The notes beneath the pieces were generated by a model, which saw only the letters and a program-made list of their open reading frames with translations, was not told where the DNA came from and did not search any database. A program made the position numbers and the translations under genes. From Wuchereria bancrofti (lineage: Eukaryota; Nematoda; Chromadorea; Rhabditida; Onchocercidae), in contig SSBO01000012.1 in NCBI GenBank assembly GCA_005281725.1, positions 6,017,177 to 6,081,176 on the forward strand: DNA of 64,000 nucleotides, in the 5' to 3' direction. Positions 12,933 through 31,400 of this stretch are shown here, piece by piece (the stretch's first letter is position 1; the number at the start of each line of letters is the position of its first letter).

Positions 12933-15900
12933 ATGCGTTCTACAAAACCAGATCGAGTTCCAAAGGTTATTTTGTTTTTTTTTCCTTATCATTCATACAT
13001 GTTTAATTTAATATTAACTTTTAAAAACATTCTAATTAATAATAGAATTGAGTTGTGGCCTTTCTTCCATTTGTTGACATTATCATCTTATGTTGCCGTA
13101 AAAATGCTGCACAGCAATATTTAAGAACATATCTCGCAACTTTTAGATTTTAGTAATTAACTAGGAAAATGAGCTGTGCCTAATTTATACTTTTACTTGT
13201 TTTGATTTAAAAAGTTACATTTTTCTTGATGTTATACTTATAAAATCACGTAGATCAGTTTTCCATATATTGTTTCATTGAAGTTTAAAAAATCATAATA
13301 TTTCTGAAAAACTCAGCAGTGTAACGTAAATCAGGAGTGTTGTCAAATCTGATATGCTTTAAGAGATATGAAATTTCATATATATTGCCTTACAATAATT
13401 AGAGTTTTAATTTAAAATAAAAGGTAGCATCCTAGTAATTAAATATAGGCATAAGTTCTCATATTTCTTACTCGAAAATAAAGTTGTTATTACTATATTG
13501 ATTTTAATGTAAATCTAAGCATTCTTCACGTCTTGAAACATATAATGTACGTTTCTAACAAAAGTCATTTTTTCTTCTAATATGGTTTGAATTTTTATGT
13601 GATATTTTGGTATGCAACGTCTTTACAAATCCATTTTTGTAAAATACAAGATTTTCATGAATGAGAAAAAGTTTCATACTATGAAAAAATCTTGTGATGG
13701 TAATCCATCGATTGCAAATCTTCAGATTGAACGAGTGCCTTTATCTGTAATTTTTACCAATGGATCAGACAATATAACAGAACGAAGTCAGAATCGTCTT
13801 CTTCGTCCCATCTTTATCAATGGTGTTGAAGTTGGCTTCGCGTATGCAATCCTATGTTCAAATTTAAATTTGCATAACAACCAATCTGCATAATTGGCTG
13901 CTATGCAAGTTTAAATCAATACAGTTTTACTTTATTCAAAATTAGAAATTTCTTTGCCAAAAACTTCGAAAAATTCCTCGGATGCTAGCGATCAGCTACA
14001 GAAATTATAGAAAATGGTAACGGTTACTACGAAGTACTGTTGAATTCCATTGGTTGTTGACACTATTTTCATCAGTGGTTTTGCCTATCTTTGTTTACAC
14101 TCAACTATTTTCCTGAGACCAATTACTTCCTTACGCGTAATAATTCAAGAATAACCAAGAAAAGTGGTTTATTTAGCTATTCTAAAGGCGCAAATGCTGT
14201 AAAGAAATTAAGCGCACGTGGGATAACAATTACCTTGTGGTATTTTATATCACGTGGTCATCAGGCTCAAGCACTGTTACCATTTTGCTTTAAAAGCTAT
14301 CCAGATAAATCAAACTACTGGGATGAGCTTATGGCTCTTTATCGCATGAATCTGGTTGAATTTACTCCAGGTTATCTTTGATTCACTTTCACAAGGTTTA
14401 CATATGTTAAATTCTTTAGTTTATTCGTATTGATGTATATGGTCGCCTAGTACTGCAAAAGCTCAAAGTTCTTGAACGAACTTTAGCCAGTAGTTCAAAA
14501 AAATTGAAATGATAAAACCCCTCCAATATGCAAAAGGATGCGATTGTTGAAGAAAAGTATTGCTCACTTATATGCAATAAGGAGAACTTCAGGATTTGGT
14601 AGTGATAAATATGTAGAGGTAAACCGTATCATGGCAACTCGTGCTCGTGAATATGGTGGTTGCATGGTGGCACGATCGCAAATGCATGCTATAGTTGAAC
14701 AAAATCCAATGCTTGATCGCACCGTTGAAGAAAAGTACTATATTCACTTTCGTTATCCATCTGTGGTATCATCTTTTCTATTTCAGATACCTAAAAACTT
14801 TCGAACTTGAAAAACATCAGGAAAAACACAAAGCCAATTTTTTCTTTATTGGGATTATGCAAATGAGAAACAAGGCAAAAGAGAATTGACTCAATAGGAC
14901 AAAGATTCAAATAATGAAAGCTGCTATAAGCATATATACAAGCAGATAATAAATGGAAGCTGCTATAAGCATCATCTACCTGATCTCACTAAGCAATTTT
15001 GTTCCAAATTTCATAGAGGGATAAAAATTTAAGAATTTCTGAAATGCGTGACGAACTGTGTGTCTCTTTCCTATCTAGTCTTCACTCGACAAAATTTAAA
15101 TGGCATTCGCATAAAAATACTAATTTCTAAGTTATGTTGATTGCAAAACTAATTGCAGATTACTGATGCCATCATTCAATGGAAACGATATTATTTTTCC
15201 CATTGATGGGCCCCTCGGAAGGAATGGATGCACTCTTGCGGTGTCGTAGCTTTTTTGTTCTGAATATTTTTATTTATATTTAACGACGTGTTTAATGTGA
15301 TGATTTTGATAAGAACTTTGCTTGAATTTGCATTTAAGAAAGACATGTTAGATAGCATATTCAGGATACACTCACATGTACAATCGATGACCCTGAATGG
15401 TCACGTTGTGTCCTTCAACAAATGAGTCTTCGTGACCAGCGAATCTGGATGACCAATCTGGCTAATGTCATTCAAAACTGTAAGCACTTCTACTAATTCA
15501 GTCCTTTTTTTAAAATCCTATGAATAGCGCTAAATTTTAGCTCAGTGGATAACAACTGCTGGTCAAGCATGCCGTCACCAGTCACTGCATTTCATTTCCA
15601 TTCCATCAGAACATCTGTCACTTGAGGAACCACAATTCGAGCTCCACCCTCCTGAGACGAACCCTCCAGAAAACCATGGATTTTCTAAATTGAGACACCG
15701 GACACGACGAAGTCGCTTTTTTGATGAGTATGTTGCATTTGAGCATAATCATGTTATGTTGCCTTTCTATGAAATCTGTGAAATTCGTAAAGAATCAGTT
15801 AGTTATGATGTGATAAAGAATGATTCAACAGCAAGACATAAAAGTAGAGTGAGTGAATTTCATATGTTTGAAAATTTGACAATTGATATTTCAGCAGTGC

Positions 15901-17755
15901 AAATTACCGCCGATCTGACTATAATAACAGTTATATGGATCATTTTTCAAATCGTCGCATGAACTGGACCTCGAACCGCGGCTTTTTCGATACAAATCAT
16001 TATTTTGTACCTTCATATCGACGAAATCCACGCAGTTATGATGAAGTAATTTGTATTATTAATAATCATTTTTGATAATTTAGTGGTCTTTGACAGAAGG
16101 CAGTCAGTCTTACAGCAAAATAAATAATATGAGATAAATAAAAATATAAATAAATAATATGACAAATAATTCAAATTATCATTTGCTGCTTATTCTTCGT
16201 AATAATGGTTGACAAATTTTTGATGCAATTAATTCTACACTAAGCGATCAATCGGTCACAAAATTATCTTCACAAAACTTCCGTCGGCTTCAGTCCCATA
16301 GTTGTGGAATGGATTTAAACATGATTGATACGACTCATGCCACAGCTAACATCCATGGTTCGAAAGTTGTTTCGAAGTCATGCCATTTTCAGGTGTAGAA
16401 GAATTGCCATAACTTACATATTACCCACACTTATTATTACAGGATTTCTATTTTTAAAATTTCTCACTCTAAGTTTTAGATTTATATTTACAAACTGTGG
16501 TACTAGCGTGTGGAAATTACAACCAACATCAAACTCCATCAGCAAAATAGTGGTGGTGTAAACGGTTGTCTAAAAATATGGTTGTAAAATAAACAACATG
16601 AAATAAAGATCTAAACGTTTTCTGCAGTACTTGCTTCACTCTTAAACCATCTTTACGTTTAATAATTTAGAGTTTCTTTCTTGCTAAGACAAAATTGTTA
16701 AAAATACATTTTCTACCGATTTTCTGATATGTGCATAGGCCTTGAATATCTGAAGTCCTGTTAAAAACTGTTTCAAATTGCGAACATTTTAATTGGACTT
16801 GGCTTCAGATTTCTGTTGCTGGAACTTCTTAAGCGAATTCTCCTGAACAAAAACATGAAATTCGAAGTGCAGATGGTATTTTCAGAAAAAAGTGAGCTAT
16901 ATTGGTCGTCCGAATTCGATTTATCGTTTAAATGTTCGATCACGCACTTCGGCTAACAGTGATTTCAAAAATGGTGAACTTACCAACACAGACAGAGCGG
17001 GAGCAACCAATAGTCGTAGTCGTCTTGTTTTTGGACATAGTAAAGCGAGTTTTGAAATCCAAGATTGTAAACTGCTTTAATGGAACTCGTACAGAGAAAT
17101 AATTTAATTTTCCTGTTCCTTGTCAAGTAAGCCAACATCTTTAATCAAAGACTACTGTGTAGCAAGAAATTACAACATGTAAGGTGAATCTTCTTACTCA
17201 GAGGACCACTAAAGGACTTATAATTTTCAGGTTAAGCCAATCTGCGACCGAAACCCAAACTTATTCGGAGCAAAAGATAATTTCAATAAACTTGTCCAAA
17301 CAATGGAAGTAATTGAACACGAAGAAAGGGACAAACACGGTAGTAAGAAGAATGTGGATAAGAAACAGGAACAGGTGCAAAAAAAAGAGCAGCAACGGGA
17401 GGAAAAGGATACGAGGAAAGAAAAAGAAGAGTTGCTAGAGGGTAATGCTTCTCCAAAAAAGACCAAAAAACATCCGGTGGAAGATAGAGAAGGTTCCAGT
17501 TCTGGCCATCATAACACCGAGAGAGATCATCAACTTGTATCACCGCGTGATGACACTACTGTATCCTCCGTCGTTGGTGCTCAGTTGCAGTTGGAAATTG
17601 CATTCAAGAATGAAATTGTCATCTGTTCCAGTTCTAATGATGTTGAGTCTATTGCTGTTGGAATGGCTAGTCATGATAAACAGAATGACCTAATTCACTT
17701 CTCAGACTCTGAATTGGAAAATGATCTTCTCAGTGAAGCCGAAATATTGATGTAA
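12933..17755 (+). CDS. NYN (Zc3h12a/Regnase-like PIN fold) domain protein, probably catalytically impaired
   Basis: Related to Regnase endonucleases and the nematode RDE-8/NYN proteins of small-RNA pathways. NYN-domain exons: 13651-13841, 14177-14370, 14593-14734, 15159-15240, 15365-15479, 15541-15848; 12933-12965 is a likely short first exon (MRSTKPDRVPK). Motifs in Regnase order: RLLRPIFINGVEVGFAYS (Regnase has V-I-D-G-S-N-V-A), SRGHQAQALLPFC, YWDELMALYRMNLVEFTPG, EYGGCMVARSQMHAIVEQNP, IIFPIDGPLGRNGCTL and LRDQRIWMTNLANVI. The catalytic Asp of the first motif reads Asn, and the S-N-D segment reads A-R-S, so acids are missing; IDGPLG keeps its Asp. The C-terminal part (15895-16045, about 16222-16392, 16886-about 17060, 17231-17755) is Asn/Ser/Arg-rich then Lys/Glu-rich. 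Exon joins there are not all phase-consistent, notably 15848 to 15895, so an exon or base may be missing. Confidence 0.7.
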
Positions 17756-17830
17756 GCTATGCTTTGTCCAGTAAGTTCATTTTATTTACATAATGTCATT
17801 AGTGTCCACATTTAACTAAGAAATGTGTTA

Positions 17831-17836
17831 AATAAA
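17831..17836 (+). promoter_or_regulatory. Poly(A) signal AATAAA of the NYN-domain gene
   Basis: A hexamer about 75 bases after the stop at 17755, a typical distance. Confidence 0.5.
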
Positions 17837-18492
17837 CATTTCATTTTTTACATTCCCTTTTGCATCACAAAATTACCTGTTTTAAAGATTAATACTGAAA
17901 TGCGGAAGGTGCATAAAAACACTGATGATACTGGACATTCCCGTAAGAATCGAAAATTTTAGTGTCGTGTTTTTCAGTAACCGTAGGGAGAAGCACTGAT
18001 AAAAGAATAGTAATTTCCAGATGTTTGTTTTTTCACTTTTTAGGATAATAGTATCGCAAACTAGTGATTTCAGTTAAGAAACACTTCCATTGGCTGTGTT
18101 TCCAAATAGGGCATTCTTAAAGAGCGATCTGATTGGGAAAGGTTAGAAATTATTTAAATGTTTTCTCGTTAGTACCAAACAGCGTAAATTCAAGTACAAG
18201 AAATGCAGAGCTAAATATTCCGTTCACTGTGAAGGACGTAACATACAACGCGATATTTGGGTGGAGCGTATTAATGTTTTTATTATGGAAGTCTGTTGAG
18301 TAAGCCTAGAAAAAAAATGTCTCATTGTAAACTTCTCTAATCCCTAACACTTAGGCCGTTCAACATTGTTTTTAATAAATGTTCTTGACTTCAATAATTT
18401 TACAAAATGAGTTAAGGCATGAATGAAAATGATGACTGATAATTTAGAGCAATTTATAGAAATAAAGCTACCGCTCTACAGCTTCAAGCTTA

Positions 18493-18932
18493 TTATTCTT
18501 CTTCAACATCATCTGTAATTCCGAATATAGAAGTGATCACCAATATCTGAAAAATTTTCTATAAAACAGTCCACAACTAATGCTCCCTGATGAACCCTAT
18601 CTTCCGTGCCTTCTTTCCTTTTTCTCTTCCCAGTTTTAGTCCCTATACCATCTGAAGCTAAAACCCACTTGACTACAGCATTCGGCTCGAACCTAGATGC
18701 TTTAGTTCTTCCATTTACCTCTTGAAAAATAATTACAGATGACATTTGAACTCATTTCCTCTTCACAAAAAATATTTTGAATATGACAAAAATTAGAGCT
18801 GACATAAAGTGCTTGATCTAAGAAAAGAAAGATACGCATTCCGCATCTCATACAATTTTTATCGTTACGACAAAAGGTACCAAAAAGTTCAAAATCGCAT
18901 TTTATCGCACCAAGTGTATTATCTCTGATCAT
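18493..18932 (-). CDS. Unidentified gene directly downstream of git (minus strand)
   Basis: The first frame (18932 downwards) reads MIRDNTLGAIKCDFELFGTF, then a Cys-rich part with CRNDKNCMRCGMRIF. The next frame reads VNGRTKASRFEPNAVVKWVL, ASDGIGTKTGKRKRKEGTED and RVHQGALVVDCF. A good acceptor, TTTTTCAG near 18545, opens a last frame ending FGITDDVEEE and TAA. The sequence looks coding, but the exact joins are unresolved: a GTAAAT donor after ...NYFSR can join TTTTAG|CTTCAG in phase. The ATG is 83 bases from the git stop, an operon-like spacing on the same strand. No family recognised; the basic KRKRK run could be a nuclear signal. Confidence 0.4.
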
Positions 18933-19014
18933 TTAAACAATATATGAAATTATATAAAACGAAATCCATATCATTATGTAATAGAACGAAAGTACAAGTT
19001 GCACAATATCAAGA

Positions 19015-24436
<5,422 letters not shown>

Positions 24437-24439
24437 TTT

Positions 24440-25490
24440 TTCCGCTCAGATGATCCGTTTTGTTGAAAAATAAACCAGCTTTCATCTGATCTCCTTCTGC
24501 ACTTTTCGCAATATTAACCACCATACAGCCAGAACTAAACATACATTCTGACAGCAGATATGAATTAAATAAAATGCTTATCTATTAGAATACAAGTGCT
24601 TATTTAAGGATTTGTGGAAAATCAACTGGAAAAGAAAGAACTATATGATCAGAAACGATAAAAACATGTCAAGCGAGCTAATTTTCTTATCAGCGTATAA
24701 TTGTGTGCTTTTCTGGACACTGACACCTAATAGGGGTCGACAAGTGTTCTTATTCATCGATAAAGAGAGCAAATAAATGTCACAAGCAAAGGATTGACCA
24801 GGAACTCAGCAAAACCACTCCTCCTTGACAAACAAACCTCAACTACCTCCGCAAACCTGCTAATTCGCTGCCAACCCCGATGACAGTTTCATATGGACAA
24901 AACGGTAAAGTGTGATAGGTGGAGAGAGGTGAGAGAGAGTGAAGCAGCGTGGCGAAGATTTGTGGGGTGTGTGTGACTCGTTCTCCACCCTTTTGCGAAT
25001 CCGTTATTAACGAACGTAGCCTGGAGAAGGGATTTGATGATGTTTAGAGGCAATACACAGTTTTCTGATTCTTTTGTGAGCCCTATAGATGAAGTGATAG
25101 GTTTTGAGAGTACTCAGTAGTGCAATCGCAGCGTCATATAAAATGTTTGGTAAACTTATTCATGTATGGACAATTCATAAGATCCTTTTAGCTTCCGAGG
25201 CTTTTCTGTGGTTGCCAAGTGCACGTCACCGATTTCATATATTCGGCAGTGCATTAATGTTCACCGGCAAACCTAAATGAAGTCCGAAATAAGCGATTGG
25301 AAATATCTCAGTCCTGTCAAAATAAGGTCCTCATTTTTCATTTCATCTATTCTATTAATTAAAACAGAGACAAGTGGGAATGTAGCGAAGTAAGCTAGAA
25401 TAAGATAAGACCATTCCATTGCAGTTTCTGGATGATTTGTACTATGTAACTTTAGAAGACGTGTATTGGTTTGTATTGGTCAAAAAAATG
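24440..25490. other. Divergent intergenic region between git (-) and vps-16 (+)
   Basis: Holds the 5' flanks of two divergently transcribed genes, so promoters for both should be here. A GA/GT-rich tract (GTGAGAGAGAGTGAAG...) lies at about 24920-24975. No coding support was seen, although the missing first exon of vps-16 could be at about 25100-25480. Confidence 0.4.
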
Positions 25491-25495
25491 TTTCA

Positions 25496-28400
25496 GGAGC
25501 AACATTTTATTCCAAAATACCTGTTATGATGTCAGTGACAAATGTTTGTTCGCATCTTCTCCTTATGGAGGTCCTATAGGTATCGTTTTGATGTTCGCTA
25601 AATTTCTTCACTATCCTGAAACGAAGGCTATTGAATGATTTAACAGTTTATTGACAGTTTCATCTTTCATGTTATGTTCGAGTCAAACGAGTAGATATTC
25701 ATTACAGAGTTTCAAGTCATAGGTAATATATTAGCCTTGTCTTCTCTATTGCTCTTGTCCAACTTGTTCACCTTCGCTTTGCGATTGGAACTTCTGAGGT
25801 CGGTTTAACGACTTTCGACAGAGAATTTCCTTTCCTCAGTCATGTGGGGAAAGCATATTACAGGTATCAGTATAACGACGTGGATGTTACTGAAGTATGA
25901 TAGTTAACTAAGTGGATAATTACATTCCTTTTTGCATTGAGACAAGTTTGCAGTATTTAAACAGTGAACTTATGATATAACCAATTTGCGCAAGATAGTG
26001 TTTTCCAGCTATTGCAGTACCAGATACTTCTTTTTGGAATGTTATGATAAAAACTAGCTCAGGAAAAAAACTTTCAACTTTCAAAGCCCACAATGTTCAT
26101 TCCATGTATTGGACTCGTTGTCATAGAGTAAGATTCACCGTTCTTACTTTCTGAAAAAATGTTTAAGTTGCATTTTTGGTTATTTCCAGTTCTAGTCTAA
26201 AGTTCCGCTTATTCTATTTTAAATTCAGCTTGTAATTGTCAATATTCGTGGTCGTGTTCTTGTTTACACTCCCCTTGGCAAGCTCAAATATCAGTTCATG
26301 ATCGATGAGGTTGTCTGTTTTACTTTTTTTATATGAGTCATTTTCATATATAAGGCAAATTATTTTTTCACTTCAGATGTCTTTAGGAGATTACCGTTAC
26401 TGAAACACGTATATATCATGGAGGAGTGGGTAATACAGGTTTAGCAGTTCTTTCCGAAAATAATAGGATCTATGCGGTGAATTCGGTTATGGAAGCAGTT
26501 CCATGGCGCATTCCTGATGTTGCAAGTATTTTTTTAAATAAATTAGTCATGGATATCATATTTACTAGCAAAGCCCAATTGATTTATGTTTTAACTTTTC
26601 TACTTAATGACGTGAAAGGCTTCTTAAACAATGGTCATAAGGGTTAACATTTATCAAAGAAATAAACTGCTCTAAGAAAAAGGCTTCTTCTATCCCTTCT
26701 ACTATGAATGAGAAGCAAATCAATAATCTGTTGTAGAAGGAAGTCATCCATCTGCGTGGAATGTGCTTACATCTGTACAAGTAACTATTTTATTTGTTAT
26801 TGGTAGTGCCTTCTATGCGGGCATGCAAGGGATTGCACCACATCTTCTGGTTTGCTTTTTCCTCCACTGCTTTATTGGTTTATTTTCGTGCTTTATTTTC
26901 CAAACTACGTTTTATGATCTTTCATGGAAATTCGATCTCTTCTCAGGATCTTCCATGGAAATTCGACCATGGAGAATACATAAATATTGTTCCAAACTGG
27001 GACAGTTCTCGAATGACTCTACTTCATTCGAGCTTTGTTGTTCAGATTATTGATTCAGATTTTTCACTTCTTTCTACGTTATCTCTTTTTACCGCTGGTG
27101 ACTCGATCGTAACATCTAGCCTTACTTGGTTAGTTCTAAAACTGCTGGCACCATAAGATGAGATTTATATAAGATAAATGAGGCCAAGGAAGTTGAATTG
27201 GATCCATTGGTTATTAAAATTTTTGGATGACAACCGTCGTTTTAGGTGTGGCAGTGAGGTATTAGCTTTGAAACGTACTCGTCGGTCCTTATACTTGATT
27301 TCTTTATGCTCGGAGACGCATATGTAAGTCGTTTAAAAGTCTAAGAATATTCAATGAGACAATTTAATTTTTGTGCAGTTTCTTTTCTGCTTTCTAGTAA
27401 TTCATAGTAAAAATATAGGATGAAAAGAGAAGAGGAATTAAAGTCAAATAATCTTCATGTGCATTCATTTTTCCTTTGTAAAACAAATTAAAAAGAAGCG
27501 TTACAATCCATATCCAGATTTCATTAATGCTTCTTATTGAAAATGCAGATATGATTTCGAAAATTATGTGGAAATTGATATGGAGCTTGATGGTATCAAA
27601 GTTTTCACTACAAATGAAGTTGTTCTTTTGTCGCAAGTACCAGGTTTTTTCTTCTTTTTTCATAAGCATATTTTTAAAACATGGTGTCCAACTGTGCAAT
27701 TTTTATATCTTCTGCATTGTTAAAAACCACGATTTTCCACGTCACAGTATGAATACCAAAGTCAGTGTACGCAATTGCACTTCTAATACAGGAATTCTTG
27801 AGCTTTTATCATTGACATTCGTTGGTTTAATTTTGCTTGATTATACAAAATATGACTAAATGCAACATGTAAATTTATTTCTTGTTTATTTTTCTACATA
27901 TTCTGATTGCATTGTGGTTATCGTTATATTACGTAATGTTGCTAATGTTCTATTGATTCGATGCAATTCTGACATTCTTATGTACAAACTTTGTTGTCTA
28001 TATTATCATATATTAGTAATCAAAATTATACTTATATATGAAGTCGCAATGCCAAGTACGTTTTTCTGCTGATTTCAAGTTCTTACGTGTACTTCTATTA
28101 CAGACGCAGTTGGTGATGTACTGGGTGTCGCATCACCCGAACCTGGGGCCATTTTATATGAAGCTTCAGAGAAACTTATAGAAGGAACTTATGGTGTTTA
28201 TGAGTATATAAACATGATTGGTGAATGTTTATGAGTATATAAACATGATTGATGTTTTATTTTTTTTTTAGGCTGGAACATTCACGTTGTTTGCTGCTGT
28301 GGCTTTTCCCTTTTCACCTACATTTTTTCAGAAGATCAAATGGAGAAGGCTGTACAACAGTGTCTTTTGGCTGCAGCGCATCAGTTTGATACTATCTCGC

Positions 28401-31400
28401 AAAAGAAAATGCTGAGAGTTGGTGTCATAAAGAATTGAAGATTATATTTATGAATTAAAAAGTTAAAACATCTGACATTGCAATAGATAATTTCCTCAGG
28501 CTCCGTATGCTATGAGACATGTATTAAGGCAGCATCTCTTGGGAAGTCACTGTTGCGGCGACAGGATGCTTCACAATTTGTTGACATTTGCCGTGTTATC
28601 AGAGTGCTGAACTTTCTGCGAAAGCCATATATCGGGATGGCATTATCATTTGCGCAGTAAGTTTTTGATATTAGCATGTTGTTCATAATGGTAGTATTAT
28701 ATAGTATAAAAATAGTTCAGTTTTACTCCCGAATTTATATTACGACACTATGCCTTACTTTATAAAAAACTATTGACGAATGTAGCAGATATATAAAGAA
28801 AGAATAAAATGCTTTATTATATAGTGGGAATGAGTTTCATTGTCACTGAACAGAAGTGGAATTGTAAATCTGTTTCTCATCAATATCGAACATATCGATC
28901 AATTCAACTTGTAAAAGTTATGAAGGACAAAACAATACCTCTAAAAAATTAGTATGAGTTGATTTGAACTGTTAAGGAATGACGCCAGTAAAATTTCATT
29001 ATGGGGTAATAATAAGTGGATTAGCTTATAGGAGAACAAGTGGATTAGCTTATAGGAGATGGTTTAGAAAGCCAAAAAAAAAAACTGAAATTGAACATCT
29101 TACTAAGTCGAGTTCAACCTTATTACGGTATTCTTTCTGTGTTTACAACGGCCTTTCAGTTTCTGTTTCAAAAGATCCGTCATGGAATGGTCATACCAAA
29201 TGCCTCTATGCACGAAAATCTAGCATATATATTTGAGAAACTACATCTAAGTTATGGTGAAAACTGTTAATATTATTTTACTACTCAATTCACTCATTCT
29301 GTGGTTCAGTGGACTACTAAATGCGTTTGTCCGACTGGCAGTCTTAATTAAGATTGAAATAGAACTCATATTATAAATATGCAAGAAAATCCATGTTAAA
29401 ACTTATTTTCCAGTCAAGTTGTAGTTCCGAGAAATGCAGTGATTAATTACTGTGTTTTTCAACTGGTATCAATCATATGTAGTAAATGAGTATATGAAAC
29501 CAGTTGCTATTTGTAGGTCCATTAAAGAATGAAGATATTAGTTTCTGTACTATATATATGGTTGAGATTTCCTGCTAAAAAGATTCATGTTATGAAATTA
29601 CTTGTTTCAGGTCAGAGGAGCTGAAGATGAGTGCTGTGGTTGATCGCCTTACAGATTTGGGACAGTGGCCTTTGGCATTAACCATTAGTGAATATATGAA
29701 GGTGCCTTCGAAAAATGGAGTTTACAGGGTATTGGCTCATTGGGCATTGAAGAAGGTAGTTTCTTGATAAAAGTGCTTTTTCTCTGTTTCGTTCTCCATT
29801 TTTTATGTCCGTTTTCTCTGTTTCTAGTGGCTAAACTTTTGTTGCTTTAGAATGTATTTGTTTTCAATTGATTTTTTTTATGTCTTATGTTTGAACGAAT
29901 GTTTATTTTCTTCAGGTAGAGATGGCGAAAGCGGCAAAAGAAGTAGGGAAAATGCCGGATTTTAAAGCCTTATCAGAAATGATTGTTAGCAAATTTACAA
30001 ATTATCCTGAAGTTAGCTTTGCAGGTTAGATATCTTCTTGGAGCATCTAAATTTGCAACTTGAGATCTTTTTAATGCTCCGTGTCATAAATTGATGACAC
30101 GTATTCTTATAGATGTCGCAATGAAAGCTGCTAGTGCCAATTTAAATGAATTAGCTGAACTTTTGCTGGATAAGGAAACATGTCTTAACAGACAGGTCGA
30201 AATGCTTATGAAGTTGAATAAAATTGATCGAGCTTTAGCAAAGGCTGCAAAAAGTCAGCAGCCGGATCTTTGTAAGTGTGCTTAATCCTCTTTGGATATA
30301 GCTGGTTTTTATTAGCACGTTTATCATCTAAATGTACTATTTTATTTGAAGTTGATGTAACATGTACACCGAAAAACTTTTGGAATTGTTACGACTAAAG
30401 TAGTTAGTGCATTTCAGTACACTACGTTTTAACTTATCTGAAAAGAACGCAAAAGAAGGAAGTTATTGATCACCTTGTGCTGAAATTGCCACAAGTCCTT
30501 TGTCTCTATCAGGATTACTTAAAGGTAACTATAATACAGTCAACAAAAGTTTCTTTTAATAATCAGTTGAACTACGTTCTATATTTGAAAGGAGTTTTTA
30601 CAGGAGGAAGCACCTCGTCATCTTCTGGCGTTGTATGTGCAGAAAGACGACTTTGCTCGTCAATCGTTATACTACTTGAAGGAGTCCGAATCTACGCCAT
30701 GGAATCCTTTTGATAATAAGGATAAAGTGGAAGGGTTGTTGAAAGCAGAGATGAGCTTGAATAAGCTGAGAGTATGTGTACCGTTCATTTTGCTTTGTGA
30801 ATTAAATGGCTGATATTGTAATGAAGTGGTGACTGGAATTATTGATATTTTGACATATTGAGAAGTTTTGTCTTTTAGGAACATACAACAGCTCAGTTGG
30901 CTGCTGAAACAGCTGAATTATTTGGTATATGCGAAACTTTAGACAGAAAACCTGATTTTAATGATGTTGACAGAACGAGTGTTAGATGCGTTTACATGTG
31001 GGCTGTGGGACATCGAGAAGATAATTTGGCGGAATTACTCAGGAAGAAATTTAAATTAACTGAGAAAGCGTATGCTTTTACTTTTTGTTTTTGATAAAGT
31101 GTTTTACATTAGAAAAAAATTGATTGTCATTTAATAAGAATTATAGTAATTCAACTCATTATGGTGCGTTGCTGTATTTCGTTTTAGTCGTGCATCACAA
31201 ATCTTACTAAAAAAAGTTTGGAGCAGTTCTGTTTAATCACTAATGGTGAAACTAGTGGTCTTAAAACTAAAGTTGTTTCGTAAAAATGGAAGGAAGTACC
31301 AACTGACCACGATTTGCATGAAACTCTAATAAAACTAGGTTTCATAAAAGGTCCTTTCGCACAGTAGAGTTGATCATATTTAACTGTTTTGATAGTTTCT

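Noticed and set aside
17227..17543. Minus-strand Ser/Leu/Phe-rich frames
   Set aside because: Antisense of the Lys/Glu-rich tail of the NYN gene.
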